Shown here: positions 12,003 to 23,890 of the stretch, in pieces
How positions within the stretch are numbered: the first letter of the stretch is position 1
How the letters are laid out: every line of letters starts with the position of its first letter
Assembly: GCF_002288925.2 (NCBI RefSeq)
Contig: NW_022098069.1
Span: forward strand, 71,218,099-71,282,098
Direction of reading: 5' to 3'
DNA from: Delphinapterus leucas
Taxonomy: Eukaryota; Chordata; Mammalia; Artiodactyla; Monodontidae
DNA length: 64,000 nucleotides
Made by a program: the position numbers and the translations under genes
The notes under the pieces: generated by a model
Databases searched by the model: none
What the model saw: only the letters and a program-made list of their open reading frames with translations
Told to the model about the DNA's origin: nothing

Positions 12003-13264
12003 GCTTCTGAGCACTTGGTTACCCCACTCCACTGGCAGAAGGGAATGCAAGCTAGTAAGAAACTTGGAGAAAATTATCTATATTAAATTTGTACCTCTCA
12101 TTTCAGGAAAAAGACAGAATGAGGGAAAGTTATATTTTAAAAAATAGGGGTGAAAGAAGAGTTAAGTTTGAAATTTTGGTAGTAACATAGATAAGTATAA
12201 ATGAATAAGACAGGGCAAAAATCCCGCATATAGACTTAGTCATTATAATTATTGCAGGTTATTAATTAAGGTGGTTGGTGGAAGGCACAGTCCAGTCTTC
12301 TAAGCTATGGGGTCTCCCACTGCCAGGGCGAGATGGAAGAAGTTTGTCAAAGGAGGAAACTGGGCTGCCAGAGCCACACAGGAAGCCGGAGCAGTGTGGG
12401 TGTGTTGGGGTATAATACACCTGCACTTTCAAATATCCTGATAAAAGAAAGGACTAAATAAAAGACTTGCAAGCTTCAGGGATCTGATGATGAAGAGCAA
12501 AGGTAAAAGACCAGAAATACAAGCCTTCTATTTCTTAGCCTTCGAGTTATAGTGAAGATATGATGTTAAATGAATGCATAAAGCAAAGTAAGCATTAGTG
12601 TCCATTGTGAAGTGTAGCAAATCACTTAAGCCTAATTCTCCGAAAGGGAGGAGAGAAATGGAACAGTACATAGCACACCACCAAAAGCTGGATCCTTAAT
12701 TTGCCCACTTCTTTAGTTAGAAGACCAAAAAAGCACAGAGGGGTGCTTGGTTTCAACATTCTACTCTTCTAAATGCAAAATGCTAAATGCATTTTTAAAG
12801 AACAGGATTATGGGAGTGTGAAAATCTCACCCTCTGGTTGAAAATGGAAATAAGTTAGTGTCACCAGCTTTGAAAAATATGACTGACTTCCTTCCCGAAT
12901 TTCCTACTCTATAACCAGTGTGTTGTTTTAATGCATCATCTTTTCCAAGCAAAAGAAAGCCTCAGAAGTTGTATGTGTGGGACCAGAAGAGATTAATCTG
13001 GCAGTTTATCAGGAGCTCATAATACCACTTAGTATGTTTCCCTCTTTTTTACTTTATTATTTTTCCTTTATGAAATGGTAAGTTTGTCTTTTAGTTAAAA
13101 GTTAATGCCAAGTTTGATACTTTTGAGATAAGAGAAGCAGAAATTCAATTGCAAGGACTTTACAATTCCATTTATTTAAGGTTTTTACATTGTGAGCAGC
13201 AACTGGTTATTTTTCAGAGCATAAATTTTATTTTACATATTTATTCACATATTCAGAGACTTTG
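12003..13264. other. Unannotated sequence
   Basis: No repeat recognised. A slightly more GC-rich patch lies at about 12290-12420, without open frames or splice-site pairs that I would defend. Confidence 0.5.
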
Positions 13265-13460
13265 TTCTTTCAGTAAAAGATAATTCATAAGCACCTACTA
13301 GATGTCATGTACTCAGCTAGGCTTGGGAGTTACAATAAGGCATACACATTTCTCTGTCTCGCAGGTTCTATATTCTAGTGGGGGAGAGAGACAAACAAGT
13401 AAACAGATACATCAATGAAATAAACAAGATTTTGATTACTGTTATGAAGGAGACCTTGTT
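13265..13460 (-). mobile_element. L2 (LINE2) 3' fragment
   Basis: Reads as the reverse of the L2 3' end: 'agcacctactagatgtcatgt' near 13290, then 'ttctatattctagtggggg' near 13366 and 'agacaaacaagtaaacag' near 13389. Diverged, as usual for L2. Confidence 0.7.
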
Positions 13461-15388
13461 AACTGTACAATTAAAAAGTAAGTTAAAAGAAAGAAACAAA
13501 AAATGATGAACCAGAGACAGTGTTTTATATTTTAATGAACTTTATAAAGCTCATTTAAACAAGATGTTGAGGAAAGCTATTTCACAGATACCTTATTGGT
13601 AGACAGTTTTAGGAAATTTAAAGAAGTCATGCTTGTGTAATACTTAGACTGATTGTAGATTAATATAGATTCGTATTTTTAAGTCCACATAATGAAGTCC
13701 TAAAATATTGAAGAAGTTTGGGTTTCAGAGCATACAGGCATTTCTGAATGTTTGGGAAACACATATTATTATTTCTATTGCCTTATAATGACTTTTCCCT
13801 CTGGCAAATGATCTGCTTTCCATAACACTTGTCTTTTATTTCTCTCTTAGACCCTAAAGCGGGGCATTGGTCAAGTTTTTATCTTTCCTTGTTTTGCTAT
13901 CTAAATCATCTCCCTCATGGAACCATCTACTGCTATAGCTTTAAGCATTACTAACATTTTAGTTTTCAAAAGTGAATCTAAAAGAATTATGTTCCCACCA
14001 GAATCTGCTCTATCCTGACTCCATCTTTCCCACATCTTAGGCAAGAAAACTCAGAGTAATGAAAGAATCCTCTCTTTGCTTACGTGTTCCCACATCTAAC
14101 TTACTGTCAGATATTACAGATATTAATTTCAGTGTTCCTCACATATATTACATCCGTTTTATTGTGACAGTCAATAATCTCTTTAAGATAGATGATTATT
14201 TACTGCAAGAAATGCCTAACTAGTCTCTCTCTTTTCCCGAATTTTAATTTATGTTATTCAAATCTTATAGATTAATCTTTTCTTAAGTGAACCTCATAGT
14301 TCTCCATTCAAAATGCCCTAACATCTGGCCAATTTTATTGATTTAAACACAAACCGACTGACCCTGACATTCAAGAAGCTTACAATTATTTTCCTGTTAT
14401 AATATAGTAAGGACTATGTAAGCATTTGCTTATACTTTTTAATTATAGAATAATAGTAATTACTATTATTATTGTTATTAATAGCAGTAGTAGTATACTC
14501 ACTTTACTCCCCTTTATTTGTAGTATTTTGGGGTTCAAAGAACCCAACTGTAGCATTCCAAATCTGCCTTCTACTTTTAATCAACCATCAAAGTATTCCA
14601 TCGGTTTTCATTTAACTGCCTGATCATTTGTGTTGAAGGACGGGTAGTGTCCTTATAGCATCCTCTCCTCTCCTTCACACCTTCCTACTTTTGCCAATAG
14701 CCAATATAGATGTGTAGTTTTTAATATACACATATTGAGGCATTTTCTCTGAAGTCTTGAAAGTCCTGATCACAGTTTTAAAACTACTTGTAACATTATG
14801 GTCCTCTCTCTTCTAGTGATATTACCCATTTAGATCACATACTTCCTACGGTTAAAGATTGTGTCTCATTTTTTTTTGTATTATCTTAATGTAATGTAGA
14901 ATAGCATGTTGCACATAATACACAGTTGATAAATATTATTAAATAATTAATAATTGTTATTAAATAATACTATTTAATAAATATTTTAAATATATAATTT
15001 TTCATATTGCCATCTTATTTTATAGCAATTTTGTTAGCTAGAAACATGCACCGACAAGTGAAAGGGCAGAGCATAGCTGCAGAAATCACTCATTGGTCAA
15101 AATCTATAATTTCTTTACATTGATATTCATTTAAATATCTGGAAATGTCCCTTCTACAGCTGTGTAGATTTTATGGAGGCCTCTTTCTTCCAGATTAGTT
15201 ATAAAAATCTGAAATAAAACTAGATTCAGTAACCAAGTATGGGAGATATTTGAGGAATACATCTCAAGACAAGTTCTTGTTTATTTCTATTCTTTGTTTC
15301 ATACAGTTTAATTTTCCATACATGAAAAAGATATTTTTACTCATAGTTTCACAGAACTTGGTTATATGTTATGTTTATAAAAATCTGT
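13461..15388. other. Mostly unannotated AT-rich sequence, with a possible L2 tail
   Basis: A weak plus-strand L2-like 3' end may lie at about 14850-14945 ('gttgcacataatacacag' followed by 'ttgataaatatt'). A very AT-rich low-complexity stretch follows (14930-15000). Nothing else recognised. Confidence 0.45.
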
Positions 15389-15403
15389 TTAAAAACTGTC
15401 TTT
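15389..15403. repeat. Left TSD of the full-length L1
   Basis: The 15-bp sequence ttaaaaactgtcttt is repeated exactly at 22956-22970. The TT|AAAA context fits the L1 endonuclease cut preference. Confidence 0.9.
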
Positions 15404-16944
15404 TGGAGGAGACCTTCAAGATGGTGGAGGAGTAAGATGTTGAGATCAACTCCCTCCCAACAAATACATCAGAAATACATCTACACGTGGAACAACTCCT
15501 ATAGAACACCTACTGAATGCTGCCATAAGACCTCAGACCTCCCAAAAGGCAAGAAACTCCCCACATACCTGGGTAGGGCAAAAGAAAAAAGAAAAAACAG
15601 AGACAAAAGAATAGGGACGGGACCTGCACCAGTGGGAGGGAGCTGTGAAGGGGGAAAGGTTTCCACACACTAAGAAGCCCCTTCGCGGGCGGAGACTGCG
15701 GGTGGCGGAGGGGAGCAGCTTCGGAGCCACAGAGGAGAGCGCAGCCACAGGGGTGCAGAGGGCAAAGTGGAGACATTCCCGCACAGAGGATCAGTGCCGA
15801 TGGGCACTCACCAGCCCGAGAGGCTTGTCTGCTCACCCGCCAGGGCGGGCGGGGGCTGGGAGCTGAGGCTCGGGCTTCGGAGGTCGGATCCCAGGGAGAG
15901 GACTGGGGTTGGCTGCGTGAATACAGCCTGCAGGGGGCTAGTGCACCACAGCTAGCTGGGAGGGAGTCCGGGAAAAAGTCTGGACCTGCCGAAGAGGCAA
16001 GAGACCATTGTTTCGGGGTGTGTGAGGAGAGGGGATTCAGAGCACCACCTAAACGAGCTCCAGAGACGGGCGCAAGCTGCGGCTACCAGTGCAGACCACA
16101 GAGACGGGCATGAGATGCTAAGGCTGCTGCTGCAGCCACCAAGAAACCAATGTGCAAGCACAGGTCACTATCCATACCCCCCCTCCCGGGAGCCTGTGCT
16201 GCCCACCACTGCCAGGTTCCCAGGATCCAGGGACAACTTCCCCGGGAGAATGCACGGCGCACCTCAGGCTGGTGCAACGTCACACTGGCCTCTGCCGCTG
16301 CAGGCTCGCCTCACATCCATACCCCTCCCTCCCCATGGCCTGAGTGAGCCAGAGCCCCCTAATCAGCTGCTCCTTTAACCCCATCATGTCTGGGCAGGAA
16401 AAGACGCCCTCAGACAACCTACACAAAGAGGCAGGGTCAAATCCAAAGTTGAACCCCAGGAGCTGTGCGAACAATGAAGAGAAGGGGAAACTTCTCCCAG
16501 AAGCCTTAGGAGCAGCGAATTAAATCTCCACAATCAACCTGATGTACCGTGAATCTCTGGAATAACTGAATAGACAAGGAATTATCGAAAAATTGAGGTG
16601 GTGGACTTTGGGAGGAACTGTAGGCTTGGGTTTGCTTTCTGCATCTAATTTGTTTCTGGTTTTATGTTTATCTTAGTTTAGTATTTAGAGTTTATTATCA
16701 TTGGTAGATTTGTTTATTGATTTGGTTGCTCTCTTCCATTCTTTTTTATAGCTAGGTATATATATTTTTTTCCTTTTTCACTTTTTGTGAGTGTGTATGT
16801 GTATGCTTCTTTGTATAATTTTGTCTGAAAAGCTTTGCTTTTACCATTTGTCCTAGGGCTCTGTCTGCCCGTTTTTTCTTTTTTTTAATATGGTTTTTAG
16901 CAATTGGTATCATTGGTGGATTAGATTTTTGGTTTGGTTGCTCT

Positions 16945-16975
<31 letters not shown>

Positions 16976-17102
16976 TTTCTTTCTTTCTTTCTTTCTTTCT
17001 TNNNNNNNNNNNNNNNNNNNNNNNNNNNNNNNNNNNNNNNNNNNNNNNNNNNNNNNNNNNNNNNNNNNNNNNNNNNNNNNNNNNNNNNNNNNNNNNNNNN
17101 NT

Positions 17103-17158
<56 letters not shown>

Positions 17159-17160
17159 TT
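16945..17160. repeat. (CTTT)n microsatellite spanning the gap
   Basis: Tetranucleotide CTTT repeats on both sides of the N block, within the L1 5' UTR. True length is unknown. Confidence 0.95.
17002..17101. other. Assembly gap (100 N)
   Basis: Exactly 100 N bases, the usual placeholder for a gap of unknown size. Both flanks are CTTT repeats, so the break comes from an unresolved microsatellite. Confidence 0.97.
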
Positions 17161-17669
17161 TCCCCCACTCTTCTTTGAGCTGGGTGGCTGACAGGGTCTT
17201 TGTGCTCCAGCTGGGTGTCAGGCCTGTGCCTCTGAGGTGGGAGAGCCGAGTTCAGGGCATTGGTCCACCAGAGACCTCCCGGCTCCACATAATATCAAAC
17301 AGAAAAAATGCTCCCAGTGATCTCCATTTCCATGCTAAGACCCAGCTCCTCTCAACGACCAGCAAGCTACAGTGCTGGACAACCTATGCCAAACAACTAG
17401 CAAGACAGGAACACAGCCCCATCCATTAGCAGAGAGGCTGCCTAAAATGAAAATAAGGTCACAGACACCACAAAACACACCACCAGATGCCCACCAGAAA
17501 TACAAGATCCAGCCTCATCCAACAGAACACAGGCACTAGTCTCCTGCACCAGGAACCTACACAACCTGCTGAAGCAACCTTAGCCACTGGGGAGAGACAC
17601 CAGAAACAACAGGAACTACAAACCTGCATCCTGAAAAAAGGAGACCCCAAACACAGTAAGTTAAGCAAA

Positions 17670-18561
17670 ATGAGAAGACAGAGAAACACACAGCAGATGA
17701 AGGAGCAAGGTAAAAACTTACCAGACCAAACAAATGAAGAGGAAATAGGCAGTCTATCTGAAAAAGAATACAGAGTAATGAGAGTAAAGATGATCCAAAA
17801 AGTTGGAAATAAAATGGAGAAAATACAAGAAATGTTTACCAAAGACTTAGAAGAACAAAAGGGCAAAGAGACAATGATGAAAAACATGATAAATGAAATT
17901 GAAAATTCTCTAGAAGGAATCAATAGCAGAATAACTGAAGCAGAAGAACGGATAAGTGACCTGGAAGATAAAATAGTGAAAATAACTAGTACAGAGCAGA
18001 ATAAAGAAAAAAGAATGAAAAGAATTCAGGAGATTCTCAGAGACCTCTGGGACAACATTAAACACATCAGCATTCAAATTATAGGGGTCTCAGAAGAATA
18101 AGAGAAAAAGAAAGGGACTGAGAAAATATTTGAAGAGACTGTAGTTGAAAACTTCCCTAATATGGGAAAGGAAATAGTCAATCAACTCCAGGAAGTGAAG
18201 AGGCCCTATAGAGGATAAATCCAAGGAGAAACACGCCAAGAGACATATTTATCAAACTATCAAAAATTAAATACAAAGAAAAAATATTAAAAGCAGCAAG
18301 GGAAAAAAAATCATAACATACAAGGGAATCCCCCTAAGGTTAACAGCTGATCTTTCAGAAGAAACTCTGCAAACCAGAAGGGTGTGGCAGGACATATTTA
18401 AAGTGATGCAAGGGAAAAACCTACAACCAAGATTACTCTACCCAGCAAGGATCTCATTCAGATTCAACAGAGAAATTAAAACATTTACAGACAAGCAAAA
18501 GCTAAGAGAATTCAGCACCACCAAACCAGCCTTTCAACAAATGCTAAAGGAACTTCTCTAG
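17670..18561 (+). pseudogene. L1 ORF1 (ORF1p RNA-binding chaperone), broken
   Basis: ORF1p coats L1 RNA as trimers in the cytoplasm. I place the start at ATG 17670 because the family's ORF1 begins here ('MRRQRNTQQMKEQGK'). The frame is also open upstream to 17487, but that part reads like translated UTR. The first 143 codons are open: a charged head, then a heptad-like coiled coil (about residues 55-130 with 'SRITEAEERISDLEDKI'), then the start of the RRM ('LRDLWDNIKHISIQIIGVSEE'). A TAA at 18099-18101 stops it. Relics of the RRM and C-terminal domain ('FEETVVENFPNMGKE', 'QPRLLYPARISFRF', 'KLREFSTTKPAFQQMLKELL') follow in shifting frames to the normal stop TAG at 18559-18561. Confidence 0.9.
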
Positions 18562-18619
18562 GCAGGAAACACAAGACAAGGAAAACACCTACAATAACAA
18601 ACCCAAAACAATAAAGAAA

Positions 18620-21600
18620 ATGGTAATAGGAACATACATATTGATAATTATCTTAAAAGTAAATGGATTAAATGCTCCCAACAAAAGACATAGACTGTCT
18701 GAATGGATACAAAAATAAGACCCGTATATATGCTGTCTACAAGAGACCCACTACAGACCTAGGGAAATATACAGACTGAAAGTGATGGGATGGAAAAAGA
18801 TATTCCATGCAAATGGAAATCAAAAGAAAGCTGGAGTAGCAATTCTCATATCAGACAAAACAGACTTAAAATAAAGACTATTACAAGAGAAAAAGAAGGA
18901 CACTACATAATGATCAAGGGATCAATCCAAGAAAAAGATGTAACAATTGTAAATATTTGTGCACCCAACACAGGAGCACCTCAATACATAAGGCAAATAC
19001 TAACAGCCATAAAAGGGGAAATCGACAGTAACACAATCATAGTAGGGGACTTTAACACCCCACTTTCACCAATGGACAGGTCATCCAAAAAGAAAATAAA
19101 TAAGGAAACACAAGCTTTAAATGATACATTAAACAAGATGGACCTGATATTTACAGGACATTCCATCCAAAAACAACAGCATACACTTTCTTCTCAAGTG
19201 CTCATGTAACATTTTCCAGGATAGATCGTATCTTGGGTCACAAATCAAGACTTGGTAAATTTGAGAAAACTGAAATCATATCAAGTAATGTTTCTGAAAA
19301 CAATGCTATGAGACTAGATATCAACTACAGGAAAATATCTGTAAAAAATACAAACACATGGAGGCTAAAGAATACACTACTAAATAACCAAGAGATCACT
19401 GAAGAAATCAAAGAGGAAATAAAAAATTACCTAGAAACAAATGACAGTGAAAACACGATGGTCCAAAACTTACGGGATGCAATAAAATAATTCTAAGAGG
19501 GAAGATTATAGCAATACAACCCTACCTCAAGAAACAAGAAACATCTCAAATAAACATTCTAATCTTACACCTAAAGCATTTAGAGACAGAAGAACAAAAA
19601 ACCCCAAAGTTAGCAGAAGAAAAGAAACCATAAAAATCAGATCAGAAATAAATAAAAAAGAAATGAAGGAAACAATAACAAAGATCAATACAACTAAAAG
19701 CTGGTTCTTTGACAAGATAAACAAAATTGATAAACCATTAGCCAGACCCATCAAGAAAAAAAGGGAGAAGACTCGAGTTAGAAATAAAAAAGAAGTAACA
19801 ACTGACACTGCAGAAATACAAAAGATTATGAAAGATTACTCCAGGCAACTATATGCCAGTAAAATGGACAACCTGGAATAAAAGGACAAATTCTTTGAAA
19901 AGCACAACCTTCTGAACCTGAACCAAGAAGAAATAGAAAATATGAAGAGACCAATCACTAGCACTGAAATTGAAACTGTGATTAAAAATCTTCCAACAAA
20001 CAAAAGCCCAGGACCAGATGGCTTCACAGGCAAATTCTATCAAACATTTAGAGAAGAGCTAACACCTATCCTTCTCAAACTCTTCCAAAATATATCAGAG
20101 AGAGGAACACTTGCATACTCATTCTACAAGGCCACAATCGCCCTGAAACCAAAACCAGACAAAGATGTCACAAAGAAAGAAAATTACAGGCCAATATCAC
20201 TGATGAACATAGATGCAAAAATCCTTATGAAAATACTAGCAAACAGAATCCAACAGCACATTAAAAGGATCATACGCCATGATCAAGTGGGGTTCATCCC
20301 AGGAATGCAAGGATTCTTCAATATACACAAATCAATCAATGTGATACACCACATTTACAACCTAAAGAATAAAAACCATATGATCAAATCAATAGATGCA
20401 GAAAAAGCTTTCGACAAAAGTCAACACCCATTTGGTATGACATGATAAAAACCCTGCAGAAAGTAGGCATAGAGGGAACTTACCTCAACATAATAAAGGC
20501 CATATATGACAAACCCACATCCAACATTGTTCTCAATGGTGAAAAATTGAAACCATTTCCTCTAAGATCAGGAACAAGACAAGGTTTTCCACTCTCACCA
20601 GTATTATTCAACATAGGTTTGGAAGTTTTAGCCACAGCAATCAGAGAAGAAAAAGAAATAAAAGGAATCCAAGTCAGAGAAGAAGAAGTAAAGCTGTCAC
20701 TCTTTGCAGTTGACATGATACTATACATAGAGAATCCTAAATATGCTACCAGAAAACTTCTAGAGTTAATCAATGAATTTGGTAAAGTAGCAGGGTACAA
20801 AATTAATGCACAGAAATCTCTTGCATTCCTATACACTAATGATGAAACATCTTAAAGAGAAATTAAGGAATCACTCCCATTTACCATTGCAAAAACAAGA
20901 ATAAAATACCTAGGAATAAACCTACCTAAGGAGACAAAGACTTGTATGCAGAAAACTTTAAGACACTGATGAAATAAATTAAAGATGATACAAACAGATG
21001 GAGAGATATACCATTTTCTTCGATTGGAAGAATCAACATTGTGAAAATGACTATACTACCCAAAGCAATATGAAGATTCAATGCAATGCCTATCAAATGA
21101 AGAATGGCATTTTCCCAGAACTAGAACAAAAATTTTCACAATTTGTATGGAAACACAAAAGACCTCGAACAGCCAAAGCAATCTGGAGAGGGAAAAACAG
21201 AGCTGGAGGAATCAGGCTCCCTGACTTCAGACTATACTACAAAGCTACAGTAATCAAGACAGTATGGTACTGGCACAAAAATGAAAATATAGATCAATGG
21301 AACAGGATAGAAAGCCCAGAGATAAACCCACACACATATGGTCACCTTATTTTTGATAAAGAAGGCAAGAATATACAGTGGAGAAAAGACAGCCTCTTCA
21401 AGAAGTGGTGCTGAGAAACTGGACAGCTACATGTAAAAGAATGAAATTAGAACACGCCCTAACACCATACACAAAAATAAATTCAAAATGGATTAAAGAC
21501 CTAAATATAATGCCAGACACTATAAAACTCTTAGAGGAAAACATAGGCAGAACACTCTATGACGTAAATCACAGCAAGATCCTTTTTGACCTACCTCCTA

Positions 21601-22424
21601 GAGAAATGGAAGTAAAAACAAAAATAAACAAATGGGACTTAATGGAACTTAAAAGCTTTTGCACAGCAAAGGAAACCATAAACAAGATGAAAAGACAAAC
21701 TTCAGAATGGGAGAAAATATTTGCAAATGAAGCAACTGTCAAAGGATTAATCTCCAAAATTTACAAGCAGCTCATGCAGCCTAATATTCAAAAAACAAAC
21801 AACCCAGTCCAAAAATGTGCAGAAGACCTAAATAGACCTTTATACAAAGAAGATATACGGATTGCCAATAAACACATGAAAGGTTATTCAACATCACTAA
21901 TCATTAGAGAAGTGCAAACCAAAACTACAATGAGGTATCACCTCATACCAGTCAGAATGGCCATCATCAAAAAATCTACAAACAGTAAAGGCTGGAGAAG
22001 GTGTGGCGAAAAGGGAACCCTCTTGCACTGTTGGTGGGAATGTAAATTGATACAGCCACTATGGAGAACAGTATGGAGGTTCCTTAAAAAACTAAAAATA
22101 AAACTACCATATAACCCAGCAATCCCGCTACTGGGCAAATATCCTGAGAAACCCATAATTCAAAAAGAGTCATGTACCACAATGTTTATTGCAGCTCTAT
22201 TTACAATAGCCAGGGCATGGAAGCAACCTAAGTGTCTATCAACAGATGAATGGATAAAGAAGATGTGGCACACATATACAATGAAATATTACTCAGCTAT
22301 AAAAAGAAACAAAATTGAGTTATTTGTAGTGAGGTGGATGGACCTAGAGACTGTCATACAGAGTGACGTAAGTCAGAAAGAGAAAAATAAACACCATATG
22401 CTAACACATATATACAGAATCTAA
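18620..22424 (+). pseudogene. L1 ORF2 (endonuclease / reverse transcriptase), broken
   Basis: ORF2p nicks target DNA and copies L1 RNA at the nick. The relic starts at ATG 18620 and ends at the family's normal stop TAA 22422-22424. Endonuclease: 'VGDFNTPLSPMDRSSKK' (about 19042-19092), then a frameshift near 19200. Reverse transcriptase: '[17 protein letters not shown]' (about 19999-20049), '[19 protein letters not shown]' (about 20194-20250), 'VGFIPGMQG' (about 20287-20313), then a frame break near 20420-20440. '[11 protein letters not shown]' follows, and the active-site block reads F-A-V-D (20703-20714) instead of F-A-D-D. The C-terminal third (21378-22424, 348 codons) is open and carries the Cys-rich segment as '[17 protein letters not shown]', in which the first Cys position is Gly. 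At least four frame breaks make it a dead gene. Confidence 0.93.
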
Positions 22425-22791
22425 AAAAAAAAAAAAAGGTTCTGAAGAACCTAGGGTCAGGACAGGAATAAAGATGCAGACGTAGAGAATGGACTTGAGG
22501 ACACAAGGAGGGGGAAGCATAAGCTGGGATGAAGTGTGAGAGTGGCAGAGACTTATATATACTACCAAATGTAAAATAGCTGGTGGGAAGCAGCCACATA
22601 ACACAGGGAGATCAGCTCTGTGCTTTGTGACCACCTAGAGGGGTGGGATAGGGAAGGTGGGAGGGAGACGCAAGAGGGAGGAGATATGGGGATACATCTA
22701 TATGCATAGCTGATTCACTTTGTTATAAAGCAGAAACTAATAGACCATTGTAAAGCAATTATACTCCATTCAAGATGTTAAAAAAAAAAAA
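22425..22791 (+). repeat. L1 3' UTR and first poly(A) run
   Basis: Non-coding 3' UTR ending 'gatgtt' plus 12 A (22780-22791). At the place where the 56-kb L1 copy has AATAAA (57341-57346), this copy has ATTCAA (22768-22773), so the L1 polyadenylation signal is missing. Confidence 0.88.
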
Positions 22792-22955
22792 TAGAGGGAA
22801 CCAGAAAACATCAGTTTTTGCATTAGGACTAGATGGGAGGCTGTTGTTACTTAGTGATTATACATATTTCAAAATAATTTTATTGATATGCATAAATTAA
22901 TTTGGAAAACACATTAATAAATTAATAAAATTAAAAGAAAAATAAATTAAAAAAA
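22792..22955 (+). mobile_element. Probable 3'-transduced sequence of the L1
   Basis: About 120 bp of sequence that is not L1 follows the L1 poly(A). It has its own AATAAA at 22916-22921 and a second A-rich tail to 22955, immediately before the right TSD. Because the TSD lies after this segment, it was inserted together with the L1. This is what read-through transcription past a weak L1 signal produces. Confidence 0.75.
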
Positions 22956-22970
22956 TTAAAAACTGTCTTT
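22956..22970. repeat. Right TSD of the full-length L1
   Basis: ttaaaaactgtcttt, an exact copy of 15389-15403. Confidence 0.9.
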
Positions 22971-23453
22971 CTTTTTTGCTAATAATTTTCAAGAATAGAA
23001 ATTTGTTGCTTTTTTGTTTATATGGTGTGTAGTACCAGAAAAAATTATAATTCAATATCATATTATTTGTGAAATGAAATATAAATATGAATAACAAAGA
23101 GTAATTAAGTGACTATCAGGAGTATATGAAGGAAATTTGTTGTGGGGAAAACCGAGTCACATTTAAAACATGATTTTCTTGTGTAATATTTCACAGCAGA
23201 TAATGGCTGATAAAGAATAATTTTTTTTTTTTACCTTAAATCTACCTGGATAAATCTGAAGATTGATGATCATACACCATTAGTTATAACAAAAAAAGCT
23301 GTAAAAACTAGTTTTCAGTTATTACAGAATGCAAATCTAAACATTCAAATTTAGAAAGTATAATTTTTGTGGTTTTCATTTAAAAATTGTATCTTATGTA
23401 CCTTAGAGACTCTTCTAAATGGGAACAATTATCCCTTTTTTAAAATGATTTTT
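22971..23453. other. Unannotated AT-rich sequence
   Basis: Nothing recognised apart from short T-runs. Confidence 0.5.
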
Positions 23454-23602
23454 TGTGAATCTTTTTTTTTTTTTTTTAGCCATGCCGTGTGGCTTGCAGG
23501 ATCCTATTTCCTGACCACAGATTGAGGTTGAGCCCGGGGCCATGGCAGTGAAAGCACCGAGTCCTAACCACTGAACCGCCAAGGAAGTCCCTGTGAATCT
23601 TT
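23454..23602 (-). mobile_element. Short CHR-type tRNA-derived SINE
   Basis: Minus-strand copy: T-run at the left, tRNA-like head at the right ending 'aaccgccaaggaagtccc'. Flanked by 11-bp direct repeats tgtgaatcttt at 23454-23464 and 23592-23602. The internal 'ttgagcccggggcc' is a decayed B-box region. Confidence 0.9.
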
Positions 23603-23724
23603 AACAGTCAAAAAGCCAATACTAGTTTTATGATACATATTTTGAATGTTAGTGCTATTATTATTTTGCAATTTTATGGTTTCTATATACACAGAATTTT
23701 ATTTCTATGTATTGCATGTAAATT

Positions 23725-23890
23725 AACCCCATATAACTTTTTTGTGACCTTAAGCATTCTACAGTAGACCTCTGTTCTTCAGTTTCTTCCTCTATAATAT
23801 GTGAATGGTATTACCTACCCCACTGTATCATTGTGAGGAATAGACAAATAAGTACATGTAAAATCCTCAAAATGATTCTTGGGACAACAT
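23725..23890 (+). mobile_element. MIR SINE fragment
   Basis: MIR core order is visible: 'tgaccttaagcattct' (near 23744), 'cagtttcttcctctataata' (near 23780), 'ggtattacctacccca' (near 23807), 'ttgtgaggaatagacaaataagtacatgtaaaa' (23831-23863). Confidence 0.75.

Larger units (their letters stand above)
15405..17669 (+). promoter_or_regulatory. L1 5' UTR with internal promoter
   Basis: Non-coding leader upstream of ORF1. It is CpG- and GC-rich between about 15650 and 16350, in sharp contrast to the AT-rich surroundings, then T-rich around 16600-16950. In L1s this region houses the RNA polymerase II internal promoter. A YY1-like site ('caagatggtgg') lies 13 bases after the L1 start. Open frames on both strands here (for example the minus-strand frame at 15510-15836 and the plus-strand frame at 16022-16378) are by-products of high GC content. 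Confidence 0.8.
15404..22955 (+). mobile_element. Full-length L1 retrotransposon, inactive, with 3' transduction
   Basis: Complete in structure: 5' UTR from 15405, ORF1 (17670-18561), ORF2 (18620-22424), 3' UTR, first poly(A) (22780-22791), extra non-L1 sequence, a second A-rich tail, and a perfect 15-bp TSD on each side. The 5' UTR is CpG-rich and of the type known from cetaceans, starting 'ggaggagaccttcaagatgg'. Both ORFs are broken, so it cannot move itself. Retention of the whole 5' UTR and clear TSDs imply a fairly recent insertion relative to the old L1s at 3.5 and 31 kb. A 100-N gap interrupts the 5' UTR. Confidence 0.95.

Noticed and set aside
15510..16474. Several 60-118-codon open frames on both strands in a CpG-rich block that looks like a CpG island promoter.
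   Set aside because: The block is the 5' UTR of the full-length L1. GC-rich sequence lacks stops, so the frames are expected. It is not a host-gene promoter.
16752..17429. About 180-codon open frames on both strands reading through the N block.
   Set aside because: They are translations of CTTT/AAAG repeats and unknown bases.
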